From assembly GCA_002309765.1 (NCBI GenBank), contig DBXY01000063.1, positions 16,066-50,796 on the forward strand: a DNA stretch of 34,731 nt, read 5' to 3'. A program made the position numbers and the translations under genes. The stretch is from Verrucomicrobia bacterium UBA1200. Lineage in GTDB: Bacteria > Verrucomicrobiota > Kiritimatiellia > RFP12 > UBA1067. Positions 14,793 to 23,148 of this stretch are shown piece by piece. Position 1 is the first letter of the stretch, and each line of letters begins with the position of its first letter. The notes beneath the pieces are model-generated. The model was given only the letters and a program-made list of their open reading frames with translations, did no database searches and was not told where the DNA came from.

Positions 14793-17267
14793 ATGGAACA
14801 CGCTGATATGGCCCGGTACGTAAAGGATCACCGGGTTGAAATGACTGTTGACGGGCTTAAGGGCGATTTCGCCTTTCACATCCGGTACTCGCAATGCAAG
14901 GAGTACCAGAACGCCACCACGCACGACCTTTATCTGGCGTTCGCCAACTGCGTGCGCGACCGGTTGATCGAGCGCTGGCTAGAAACGCAGTCTTACTACC
15001 GCAACAACAATGTCAAGCGCGTCTATTACATGTCGCTGGAGTTCCTGATCGGGCGGTTGCTCGGCAATAACGTGATCAACCTGAAGATGGAGGACATCTG
15101 CGACAAGGCCCTAAAGGATTTCGGCGTCGACTGGAACGAGTTGCGCGACATGGAGTCCGACGCCGGTTTGGGCAACGGCGGCCTCGGGCGTCTGGCGGCC
15201 TGTTTCCTCGACTCGCTTTCCACGCTCAACATCCCGGCGATGGGATACGGCCTGCGCTACGATTACGGCATTTTCAAACAGACCATCCGCAACGGACAGC
15301 AGATCGAAGAGCCGGACAACTGGCTTAAAAACGGATACCCCTGGGAAATCGCCCGCCCGGAATACGCCCAAACCGTGCAATTCGGCGGACGCGTCGAATA
15401 CCAGATTGTCAACGGGCGCAACGTGTGGCGCTGGGTCGATACCGAAAAGGTGATCGGGTTGCCTTACGACCTGCCGATCGTGGGCTACAACGAGGTGGTC
15501 AACAACCTGCGTCTCTGGTCTGCCAAGGCGGATGACGAGTTCCGTCTGGAAGAGTTCAACAAGGGGTCTTACGTTGAGGCGGTGGAAGCCAAGGTGCTGG
15601 CGGAAAACCTGACCAAGGTCCTCTACCCCAACGACAACATCGACACCGGAAAGGAACTGCGGCTGCGCCAGCAGTATTTCTTCGTGTCGTGCTCAATACA
15701 GGACATTCTGCGCCGGTTCCTTCAGGAGAACAGCGACTGGGATCTGCTGCCGGAAAAGGCGGCGATCCAGCTGAACGACACCCACCCCACGCTGGTGATA
15801 CCGGAACTGATGCGGCTGCTGGTGGACAAGTACGAGTTGGATTGGGACCGCGCATGGGGATTGACCTGCCGCTGCACCGCCTACACCAACCACACCGTGC
15901 TGCCGGAAGCGCTGGAAAAATGGAGCATCTCGCTGCTGGAGAAACTCTTGCCGCGCCACATGCAGATCATTTACGAAATCAACCGGCGTTTCCTGCAGCA
16001 GGTCGCCGCCCTGTGGCCGGGCGACAACGACCGGCTGGCCCGGATGAGCATCATCAACGAAAAGTACGAGCGTTCGGTCCGCATGGCCAACCTTGCGATA
16101 GTCGGGTCCAGCGCGGTTAACGGCGTGGCGAAACTCCACACCGAAATTCTGAAGAAATCGCTGTTCAAAGATTTTTACGAGCTGTACCCCAGCCATTTCT
16201 CCAACAAGACCAACGGGATTACCCAGCGCCGCTGGCTGCTCAAGGCCAACCCGGAGCTTTCGCGGCTAATCACCGAAAGCATCGGCGACAAGTGGATCAC
16301 CAACCTCGACGAGCTGGCGAAACTTGAACCGCTCGGCAATGACGCGGATTTCCTGCGCCGTTTCGGCGAGGTCAAAAACCGCAACAAATCCGTGCTGGCC
16401 GGGATTATCCGGGACACCGTCGGCATCACGGTCGACCCGGCCTCGATATTCGACGTGCAGGTCAAGCGCCTGCACGAGTACAAGCGGCAGTTGCTGCTGG
16501 CGCTGTACATAATCGTGATTTACAACCGGCTGCTGGACGACCCGAGCTACAGCATCCCGCCGCGCACTTTCATCTTCGCGGCAAAGGCGGCGCCGGGATA
16601 CGCCATGGCAAAACTGATCATCAGGTTCATCCACGGCATCGCCGACGTCGTAAACAACGATCCCCGCACGCTGGGACGGATCAAGGTGGTGTTCCTGCCC
16701 GACTACCGGGTGTCGCTGGCGGAGAAAATCATTCCCGCCGCCAATCTCAGCGAGCAGATTTCTCTGGCGGGGACCGAAGCTTCCGGTACCGGCAACATGA
16801 AGCTCATGATGAACGGCGCGTTGACCATCGGCACGCTTGACGGCGCGAACATCGAGATCAACGAGGCGGTCGGCAACGACAACATGTTTATCTTCGGTAT
16901 GAAAGCCGAAGAGGTGGACACGCTGCGCGCGGCCTACTCCTCGCGGGAAATCTACCAGAACGACCCCGAAATCCGCGAGGCCATCGACTCCATCAGCAAA
17001 AACGTCTTCAGCCCGAAATCCTGCGGCTGCTTTGACCAGATTGTCCGGACGCTGTTGGATTACAACGACTACTATATGCTGCTGGCGGACCTGCGCAGTT
17101 TCATCGAAACGCAGGACCGGGTGAACGCGCTGTACGCCAAACCCCAGGAGTGGAACCGGAAGGCGCTGATTAACGTGGCGCGTTCCGGGCGATTCTCGTC
17201 CGACCGCACCATTTCCGAATACGTGCGCGACATCTGGCACGTCTCGCCGGTGTCCATAAAAATCTGA
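14793..17267 (+). CDS. glgP: Glycogen (alpha-glucan) phosphorylase
   Basis: Releases glucose 1-phosphate from glycogen or maltodextrin by phosphorolysis, using pyridoxal phosphate. It is a full-length GT35 enzyme. The N-terminal half has YYMSLEFLIGR, DAGLGNGGLGRLAACFLDS and GYGLRYDYGIF; the C-terminal half has QVKRLHEYKRQLL and EASGTGNMKLMMNGAL, where K670 is the expected PLP-binding lysine. I chose ATG 14793 (824 residues, normal for the family) because GAGGAG (14778-14783) lies 9 nt upstream. A longer frame from 14691 would add 34 residues that overlap the predicted promoter and match nothing I know. FolC follows 17 bp after the stop. GC content is clearly higher than in the preceding regulator gene. 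Confidence 0.97.
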   Translation: MEHADMARYVKDHRVEMTVDGLKGDFAFHIRYSQCKEYQNATTHDLYLAFANCVRDRLIERWLETQSYYRNNNVKRVYYMSLEFLIGRLLGNNVINLKMEDICDKALKDFGVDWNELRDMESDAGLGNGGLGRLAACFLDSLSTLNIPAMGYGLRYDYGIFKQTIRNGQQIEEPDNWLKNGYPWEIARPEYAQTVQFGGRVEYQIVNGRNVWRWVDTEKVIGLPYDLPIVGYNEVVNNLRLWSAKADDEFRLEEFNKGSYVEAVEAKVLAENLTKVLYPNDNIDTGKELRLRQQYFFVSCSIQDILRRFLQENSDWDLLPEKAAIQLNDTHPTLVIPELMRLLVDKYELDWDRAWGLTCRCTAYTNHTVLPEALEKWSISLLEKLLPRHMQIIYEINRRFLQQVAALWPGDNDRLARMSIINEKYERSVRMANLAIVGSSAVNGVAKLHTEILKKSLFKDFYELYPSHFSNKTNGITQRRWLLKANPELSRLITESIGDKWITNLDELAKLEPLGNDADFLRRFGEVKNRNKSVLAGIIRDTVGITVDPASIFDVQVKRLHEYKRQLLLALYIIVIYNRLLDDPSYSIPPRTFIFAAKAAPGYAMAKLIIRFIHGIADVVNNDPRTLGRIKVVFLPDYRVSLAEKIIPAANLSEQISLAGTEASGTGNMKLMMNGALTIGTLDGANIEINEAVGNDNMFIFGMKAEEVDTLRAAYSSREIYQNDPEIREAIDSISKNVFSPKSCGCFDQIVRTLLDYNDYYMLLADLRSFIETQDRVNALYAKPQEWNRKALINVARSGRFSSDRTISEYVRDIWHVSPVSIKI

Positions 17268-17284
17268 ACCCCCAGCGACAGACC

Positions 17285-18670
17285 ATGGAAAAGCCCGATG
17301 ACCGCAACAGCACTCTGAACGGCAGCTTGGCGGCGCTCCAATCACTCGCGGAGCGCCGCCGCTTCGGCATGAAGCCGGGCCTCGACACCATCAAGGCCCT
17401 GTTGGCGGCATTGGGCAACCCGCATCAGCAGCTGGCGGCAATACACATCGCCGGGACCAACGGCAAAGGCGCGACTGCCGCCATTTGCGAATCCGTCCTG
17501 CGCCACGCGGGTTACAAGGTGGCGCGCTACACCTCGCCGCATCTGCTGAAGATCAACGAGCGTTTCATGGTCAACGGCAGCGCGGTTGACGACGCCGCGC
17601 TCGAACGGTCCGCCGCGGAGGTGCTGCCGGTGGTTCGTGATTACGAAACCGCCACCGGCGACCCCGTGACCTACTTTGAAAGCCTTACCGCGCTGGCGTT
17701 CCATCTCTTCAGCCAATTGGGCATCAAGCTGGCGGTGCTGGAGACCGGGTTGGGCGGACGCATGGACGCCACCAACGTGGTCACCCCGCTGGTATCGGTT
17801 ATCACCCGCATCGGCCTGGACCATTGCGACTGGTTGGGCGACACCGTGGCCAAAATCGCCGCTGAAAAGGCCGGCATCATTAAAGCCGGACGACCCGTGG
17901 TATGCGGGCTGATGCCGGACGAAGCGAGGGCGGTGGTGGCTGCCACCGCAAACCGGCTCGGTTCGCGGCTGATTCTGGCCGAAGAGGCGGCATCAATCTC
18001 GTCGTCTGCCCGTTCGCTGGAAGGACAAACCCTGAAAATCGCCACGGCGAACCGCTCGCTGCCGCCGGTTAAATTTCCGCTGGCGGGGGCGTTTCAGGCG
18101 GAAAACGCGCTGACCGCCGCCGCCGCGTTGGAGTGCGCGGCGGATGCCGGGCTGGAAATATCCGACGCCGCGTTTGCCAACGGATTTGCCAACGTGGTGT
18201 GGCCGGGACGTTTCCAGCTGGCGCAAAAGCAGCCGCCGGTGGTTATTGACGGAGCACACAATCCCGAAGGCGCGCGGGCGCTGCTGGAAGCGCTTAAATC
18301 CTGCCGGATAAAAAAAACCGTCGCGCTCGTCGCCGGTTTTTGCGGCGACAAGGACGCGGTGTCGCATCTGCGGACCCTCGCGCCCCATGTAGGAGCGGCA
18401 TGGGCGGTAGAAATTCCCAACCCGCGTTCGTTGACCGCTGGCCAAACAGCGGGGTTAATGCATATCGCCGGAATTGAAAACGCGGAGAGTTGCGAATCGC
18501 TGAAGGCGGCGGTGGCGGCAGCCGCCGAATGGGCGGAAAACCACCACAGCGTTGCGGTGGTTTGCGGCTCACTGTTTCTGGCGGGAGCCGCGTTGGAACT
18601 GTTCGGCGCCGCTAGCGGACGCCGCGACCCGAACGAACTTCTCGCCGCGAGCGCCAAAACCAATTCTTAA
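17285..18670 (+). CDS. folC: Folylpolyglutamate synthase / dihydrofolate synthase
   Basis: A 461-residue Mur-ligase-like ATPase that adds glutamate to dihydropteroate and tetrahydrofolates. The N-terminal region (ERRRFGMKPGLDTIKALLAALGNP) is FolC-typical. The P-loop is GTNGKGATAA near residue 56. SPHLLKINERF, TYFESLTALAF and LETGLGGRMDATNVV follow, then GLDHCDWLGDTVAKIAAEKAGIIK. The C-terminal domain begins near VIDGAHNPEGARAL. It probably shares a transcript with glgP (17-bp gap) although the functions are unrelated. No clear Shine-Dalgarno precedes the chosen ATG. Confidence 0.95.
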   Translation: MEKPDDRNSTLNGSLAALQSLAERRRFGMKPGLDTIKALLAALGNPHQQLAAIHIAGTNGKGATAAICESVLRHAGYKVARYTSPHLLKINERFMVNGSAVDDAALERSAAEVLPVVRDYETATGDPVTYFESLTALAFHLFSQLGIKLAVLETGLGGRMDATNVVTPLVSVITRIGLDHCDWLGDTVAKIAAEKAGIIKAGRPVVCGLMPDEARAVVAATANRLGSRLILAEEAASISSSARSLEGQTLKIATANRSLPPVKFPLAGAFQAENALTAAAALECAADAGLEISDAAFANGFANVVWPGRFQLAQKQPPVVIDGAHNPEGARALLEALKSCRIKKTVALVAGFCGDKDAVSHLRTLAPHVGAAWAVEIPNPRSLTAGQTAGLMHIAGIENAESCESLKAAVAAAAEWAENHHSVAVVCGSLFLAGAALELFGAASGRRDPNELLAASAKTNS

Positions 18671-18682
18671 TACGGAGCAACC

Positions 18683-21040
18683 ATGAAAAGCGCTAAAAAC
18701 GTCACTAAACTTCTGGCAACCCTGATTTGCGCCGCGCTGCCGCTGGCGTTGAACTCCGCGCCTACCGCCAACCGAGGGGAAAACAAAAAAGCCAACAAAG
18801 GTTTCGAGCAACCCGACGAATTCCGCAACAAGCCCACCGGCAAGATAACCAACAAGAACTTCGGGCCGCACCGCACCACCCCGGTATTCAAGGGAGCCTT
18901 TCAGGTGGATCTGGTGGTAATCGCCTTCCCCGATTGCGAAATGCCCGAACCCGAGGAAGTGAGGGAAGCGCTCAACCGCATCCGGGGTTCGACCATTGTC
19001 GATTATTATAAGGAATACTCCCAAGGCATCACTTGGCCGGAATTGGCGGTTTATCCCAAAGTTTATGTCGCCCCGCACCCGCTCGGCTACTATTGCAAAC
19101 ACGACTCGTTCATTAACCTGATCGGCTGGGGCAGCATTGACGACGGCGGACAGCGCGCCGGCCAGTTGCGGCGCGACGCGCTGGCGTTCGTGCAAAAAAA
19201 CGGTCGGCTGTCCAAAACCGGACAAGTCACCTGCTACGTTTACTGCCGCAAAATCGACCGGCGTCCCGGCGGCGGCGTGGAACGCGCCATTAAGCCGCTC
19301 TACCTGCAAATCGCGGGCGACAAGATGAAGCGCGAAGAGAAAAACATGCTGCGCGATTACAACCCGCCGATCCGGTGGAGCGACCCGTTGTGGCCGAACA
19401 GCATTCCCCAGGTCCACTACCCGTCCGACGGCGGAACCATCGTGCACGAGCTGGGCCACGTGCTGGGCGCGCCGGACTTCTACCACGCCACGGAAAATTA
19501 CGACGGGATGCCTGGCGATCCCAGTTTGCCGTGGGCTTGGGGCCCGACCGGACCGGCCTACTGCCGCGCCATTTACCAGGCGTTTGTGCCGATTTCATCC
19601 TACCCCACCTACACCAAAAGCGGCACATACACCCTGAACCCGCGTTCCTCCAAAGCGGAAGACGGGGTTGTTTTGGGCTGTTTCCTGCCCGCCGCGCACC
19701 CCAACTACATGTTCCATCTGGAGTACGTGCACAACGAAACCAACCCGATCGGGGCACCGTCGCACGACGGTCTGCTCATCCACTTAATCAACGTCACCAT
19801 GTCCTCGCCGATGATGGGGCCGCCGGACATGTGCTACACCTACCGACCCGGCGACCCCTATTTCCGCGCCCGCGGCAAATCCGACCCCTATTTCCACGAC
19901 GGCGACTCCTTCACCGCCGAGACCGACCCCAAAGCGGTGCTTCCCAACTTCCTGCCGGCCGGGTTGGAGATTCCGGAAATCCATATTGCGGACGGGAAGG
20001 CCACCTTTACCGTGGAGTTCAAAGAATCCAACCTTTCCCAAAAACAGCTCGCCGACTCGCTGGTGCCGCAAATCAAGTTGGAAAAAGTGGATGAAATCAT
20101 GCCCACCAGTCTCCGCGCCCACGCCGACGTGACTTACCGCGGCGAACCGTTGCTGACCGAATACGGGTTCTGCTACGGATTCTCGCTGCACCCGGTGCTG
20201 GGCAAGGACGCCAACTTCCCGCTTTTCCACCGCGACCGGTATGACGCCCGGATTATCGACCTCAAGCCCGGCGGCACTTACTTCATCCGGGCCTACGCGA
20301 AGAGCGAAAGGGGCGTATTCTACAGCAAATCGGAAAAAAAGGTCACCCTGCCCAAACCCGAGGATATCACCGAATGCCCGCCGCTTATTACCGATAACTT
20401 CATTGGGAATTTCTTTATTACCCGTTGGCACTTTCAGGTATTCAACGGCGTGCAAGACACCGCCAACGCGCTTATCACCATGATGTCCATCGGCAATTAC
20501 TACCGCACCCTGCCCGGCGGGTCCGGAAACAAGGGCGGACGCAACCGCGACGGAATCAACATGGACCGGGTACACACCCACCCGACCCTTTCCCGGCCGG
20601 ATTTCCGGATGGCCGAGGAAGAAGCGTTGCGCGGTCGGATGGGTCGGCTGGTTCACGAGTGCCGGATGAAATCCGCCACGTTCGGCGACAAATCTGCGGA
20701 ATGGGTCAAGAACTGCGCCAGGGTGTTGAAAATCCAGCCCAAGGCGTTTGTTAAGGTGGACAAGTACGACATCGAGAGCCACGCCGGCGAAATCAAAGAG
20801 TGGCTATTGAAATCGCAGCCCGTGCTGCTGTTGCGCGAGAGCACAGTCATCAAAGAGAACACCGACGTAAAATACCCGCTGGATTTCGCGATTATCGACG
20901 GGTTCAGCGCCGACGGCGAATTCCACTCCGTTTTTCCCCTGGGGCACGACCGGCAGTTATCAACCCGCAGCGGATACCACTCCCTTGAGTCGCTTTGCGA
21001 GTACGTTTCCGAGGCTTATCTGATTTTCTACCGACCGTAA
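18683..21040 (+). CDS. Secreted M6-type metalloprotease-like protein with degenerate C-terminal domain
   Basis: A 785-residue protein with an N-terminal signal peptide (KLLATLICAALPLALNSA). Near residue 255 it carries HELGHVLGAPDFY, the HEXXHXXGXPD motif of M6 (immune inhibitor A-like) peptidases, with H255, E256 and H259 present, so zinc peptidase activity is plausible. The middle part contains an Ig/fibronectin-like stretch (EYGFCYGFS to YFIRAYAKSERGVFYS). The last 200 residues (FQVFNGVQDTANALITMMS to LDFAIIDGFSADGEFHSVF) resemble the layout of a C10/C39 papain-like domain, but the usual Cys after NG and the His before the strand are not visible, so that domain is probably inactive. Substrate unknown; the product is exported, possibly lipid- or cell-wall-free. 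GGAG lies about 8 nt before the ATG, 12 bp after folC. Confidence 0.75.
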   Translation: MKSAKNVTKLLATLICAALPLALNSAPTANRGENKKANKGFEQPDEFRNKPTGKITNKNFGPHRTTPVFKGAFQVDLVVIAFPDCEMPEPEEVREALNRIRGSTIVDYYKEYSQGITWPELAVYPKVYVAPHPLGYYCKHDSFINLIGWGSIDDGGQRAGQLRRDALAFVQKNGRLSKTGQVTCYVYCRKIDRRPGGGVERAIKPLYLQIAGDKMKREEKNMLRDYNPPIRWSDPLWPNSIPQVHYPSDGGTIVHELGHVLGAPDFYHATENYDGMPGDPSLPWAWGPTGPAYCRAIYQAFVPISSYPTYTKSGTYTLNPRSSKAEDGVVLGCFLPAAHPNYMFHLEYVHNETNPIGAPSHDGLLIHLINVTMSSPMMGPPDMCYTYRPGDPYFRARGKSDPYFHDGDSFTAETDPKAVLPNFLPAGLEIPEIHIADGKATFTVEFKESNLSQKQLADSLVPQIKLEKVDEIMPTSLRAHADVTYRGEPLLTEYGFCYGFSLHPVLGKDANFPLFHRDRYDARIIDLKPGGTYFIRAYAKSERGVFYSKSEKKVTLPKPEDITECPPLITDNFIGNFFITRWHFQVFNGVQDTANALITMMSIGNYYRTLPGGSGNKGGRNRDGINMDRVHTHPTLSRPDFRMAEEEALRGRMGRLVHECRMKSATFGDKSAEWVKNCARVLKIQPKAFVKVDKYDIESHAGEIKEWLLKSQPVLLLRESTVIKENTDVKYPLDFAIIDGFSADGEFHSVFPLGHDRQLSTRSGYHSLESLCEYVSEAYLIFYRP

Positions 21041-21042
21041 CC

Positions 21043-21062
21043 CGTAAAAGCCGTTTTTTACG
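21043..21062 (+). terminator. Possible weak hairpin after the M6 gene
   Basis: CGTAAAA and TTTTACG form a 7-bp AT-rich stem around a 6-nt loop, two bases after the stop codon. It contains a T-run but is weak. It may be a terminator or only a minor mRNA 3' structure. Confidence 0.3.
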
Positions 21063-21149
21063 CCCAAACGCACCTATTTTTGGTTGCCGGGCAATAACGG
21101 ACGCTGGACTTCGTTTATTTTTTTGCTGTCATTTCATTTTGGAGGTAGT

Positions 21150-22016
21150 ATGGATAACAAAGGTAAAGTGATTATCGGAGCAAGCCTGGTGGCGTGCCTT
21201 TTGCTTGGCGCCGGCATTGAATGGGTGTACCACACAATGACCGAGGAAGTACCAGAACCGGAAACGGTAACGACCAAGGTGGTCGCGGCAAAACCCACCC
21301 GGGAAATTGTTACGGTTAAGGATAGCGCGGCCGAGAAAGAGGTCGAGGTGTTGCGCAAACGCATTGCCGAACTCGAAGGCATGGTGGCAAACCGCAGGTC
21401 CAATGGCCAGCAGGAAAACGAATCGGAAGAGGACAGTGAAGAGGCTCGGCGCCAGCGCGGCCAACGGCGGCGTGAAGAGTGGCAGCGGCGCATGGAGCAG
21501 ATGAAGCAGGACGATCCGGAGGGTTACGCCGAGATGGTGCGTCGCCGCGAAGAGGGGCGCCAGCGTTTTGAGCAGCGCGAGCGCCAGCGCAACGAGTTGC
21601 TGGCGGCGGTTGACACCACGAACTTCACCGCCCAGCAGAAGCAGAACCACGAAAAGCTGCTAAACACCTTGAACTTCCTCAGCGAGATCCGCCAAAACGG
21701 CGAAAACGGCGGTGAAGTTGACGAGCAGACCCGCCAGCAGATCGGCGAGGCGTTCCGTTCTTTGGGCGAGCTGTACAACAGCGAGCGCGACGCGCTGTTG
21801 GCCTCCACCGCCAAAGCGGCGGGCTACTCCGGCAACGAAGTCAATGATTTCGTCGAACAGGTCAAAGCCATTTACGACAACACCTCAATGGGCTTTGGCG
21901 GACCGGGATTCGGCGGGCCTGGCGGCCCCGGCGGACGCGGCGGACGCGGTGGACCCGGATTCGGAGGACCCGGCGGTGGCAACCGCGGCGGTAATCGTGG
22001 CGGCAGACGCCAATAA
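21150..22016 (+). CDS. Membrane-anchored coiled-coil protein with Gly-rich tail
   Basis: A 288-residue protein of unknown function. One N-terminal membrane segment (VIIGASLVACLLLGAGIEWV) is followed by a highly charged stretch rich in Glu, Arg and Gln (about residues 60-165) that should form a coiled coil or long helix. A helical region follows. The last 40 residues are a low-complexity tail of GFGGPG, GGRG and NRGG units ending GGRRQ. The tail resembles disordered or RNA-binding RGG-type sequence, but that is only analogy. I chose ATG 21150 because GGAGG lies 5 nt upstream and the membrane segment begins at once; an upstream ATG at 21084 lacks these. A strong terminator follows, so this gene ends its transcription unit. 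Confidence 0.8.
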   Translation: MDNKGKVIIGASLVACLLLGAGIEWVYHTMTEEVPEPETVTTKVVAAKPTREIVTVKDSAAEKEVEVLRKRIAELEGMVANRRSNGQQENESEEDSEEARRQRGQRRREEWQRRMEQMKQDDPEGYAEMVRRREEGRQRFEQRERQRNELLAAVDTTNFTAQQKQNHEKLLNTLNFLSEIRQNGENGGEVDEQTRQQIGEAFRSLGELYNSERDALLASTAKAAGYSGNEVNDFVEQVKAIYDNTSMGFGGPGFGGPGGPGGRGGRGGPGFGGPGGGNRGGNRGGRRQ

Positions 22017-22031
22017 TCTGTTTTTCCACAG

Positions 22032-22068
22032 ACTGCCTGTCCGTTCTGCGGACAGGCAGTTTTTTTTT
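22032..22068 (+). terminator. Rho-independent terminator
   Basis: A perfect 12-bp stem, ACTGCCTGTCCG (22032-22043) with CGGACAGGCAGT (22049-22060), has a 5-nt loop and is followed at once by eight more T residues. This is a textbook intrinsic terminator for the upstream gene. Confidence 0.95.
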
Positions 22069-22075
22069 GCTCGAT

Positions 22076-22104
22076 TTGACTTTCATTACGGGCCGTGCTA
22101 TAAT
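22076..22104 (+). promoter_or_regulatory. Consensus sigma70-type promoter of the GHMP kinase gene
   Basis: TTGACT (22076-22081), a 17-nt spacer and TATAAT (22099-22104) sit right after the terminator and about 30 bp before the start codon. AAGGAGG (22123-22129) is the ribosome binding site. One of the clearest promoters in the window. Confidence 0.88.
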
Positions 22105-22136
22105 GTCGGGAATTTACCTTTTAAGGAGGCATTGCC

Positions 22137-23132
22137 ATGTTACTTACCACCCGCTCTTACGCACGGGCCGGATTGATGGGTAACCCGTCAGACGGTTATT
22201 TTGGGAAGACCGTATCATTCACTTTCAGCAATTTCTGGGCGGAAGTCACAATGTACGAAACCCCGGAGCTGGGTTTCGTGCCCGCGCCGGAGGATGATGA
22301 CACTTTTGACTCCCCGGCAGAGCTGCTTCACGACATCCAGCTCTTCGGGTATTACGGCGGGATTCGGCTGCTAAAAGCCACCTGCAAGCGGTTCTTCGAA
22401 TATTGCCAAGAGCGCGGGCTGACGCTTCCTGACCGAAACTTTACCGTTCGCTACACCTCCAACATTCCCCGGCTGGTCGGGCTGTCCGGATCATCGGCCA
22501 TTTGCACCGCCATGCTCAAGGCGCTTCAGCAATTCTACGGGGTGCAGGTGCCGTTGGAGGTGGCCCCCACGTTGTGCCTGATGGCGGAACGAGAGGAACT
22601 GGACATTCAGTGCGGGCTTCAAGACCGGGTGATCCAGATGTACGAGGGTCTGGTGTTCATGGATTTCAACGAGGAACAGGTCAAAGCCACCGGCCACGGG
22701 CGGTACGAACGGCTCGACACCAACAGCCTGCCGTCGCTCTACATCGCGTTCGACCCCCAGCGGGCGGAGGTGTCCGGCCACTACCACCGGAAACTGCGGG
22801 TGCTGTTTGAGGAGAAAAAGCCCGACATTCTGGCCGCGATGGGCGAGTTCGCCGACATGGCGCAACAGGCTCGCGACGCGCTGGTGGCCAACCACCCCGA
22901 AAAACTGCCTGCACTGATTAACGCCAATTTCGACCTTCGCGACCGAATCTTCCACGTTTCCGACGCCAACCGCAACATGGTGCTTGCCGCCCGCAGCGTG
23001 GGGTGTTCCTCCAAGTTCGCGGGATCGGGCGGCGCGATTGTCGGAACCTACGAGGATGACGAGCAATACCTGCGGCTGACCGCCAAGATGGCGGAAATCG
23101 GCTGTACCACCGTCATCCCGGTTGTGATTTAA
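22137..23132 (+). CDS. GHMP-family sugar kinase, glucuronokinase-like
   Basis: A 331-residue GHMP kinase. It opens with RSYARAGLMGNPSDGYFGKT, the family's substrate-binding N-terminus. The ATP-binding loop is NIPRLVGLSGSSAICTAML near residues 107-125. A late motif (GCSSKFAGSGGAIVGTY) is the GHMP C-terminal glycine motif. The overall pattern, including GNPSDGYFGK and LCLMAEREELDIQCGLQDRVIQ, is closest to the plant-type glucuronokinases that make glucuronic acid 1-phosphate for UDP-sugar synthesis. Another sugar 1-kinase activity is possible. A consensus promoter and AAGGAGG ribosome site precede it. The metX-metW fusion starts 17 bp downstream and may be co-transcribed. Confidence 0.85.
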   Translation: MLLTTRSYARAGLMGNPSDGYFGKTVSFTFSNFWAEVTMYETPELGFVPAPEDDDTFDSPAELLHDIQLFGYYGGIRLLKATCKRFFEYCQERGLTLPDRNFTVRYTSNIPRLVGLSGSSAICTAMLKALQQFYGVQVPLEVAPTLCLMAEREELDIQCGLQDRVIQMYEGLVFMDFNEEQVKATGHGRYERLDTNSLPSLYIAFDPQRAEVSGHYHRKLRVLFEEKKPDILAAMGEFADMAQQARDALVANHPEKLPALINANFDLRDRIFHVSDANRNMVLAARSVGCSSKFAGSGGAIVGTYEDDEQYLRLTAKMAEIGCTTVIPVVI

Positions 23133-23148
23133 CGGAGATGTTCCCAGC

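Noticed and set aside
16266..17345. 359-codon frame opposite glgP
   Set aside because: It lies entirely antisense to a clear glycogen phosphorylase and has no recognisable domain.
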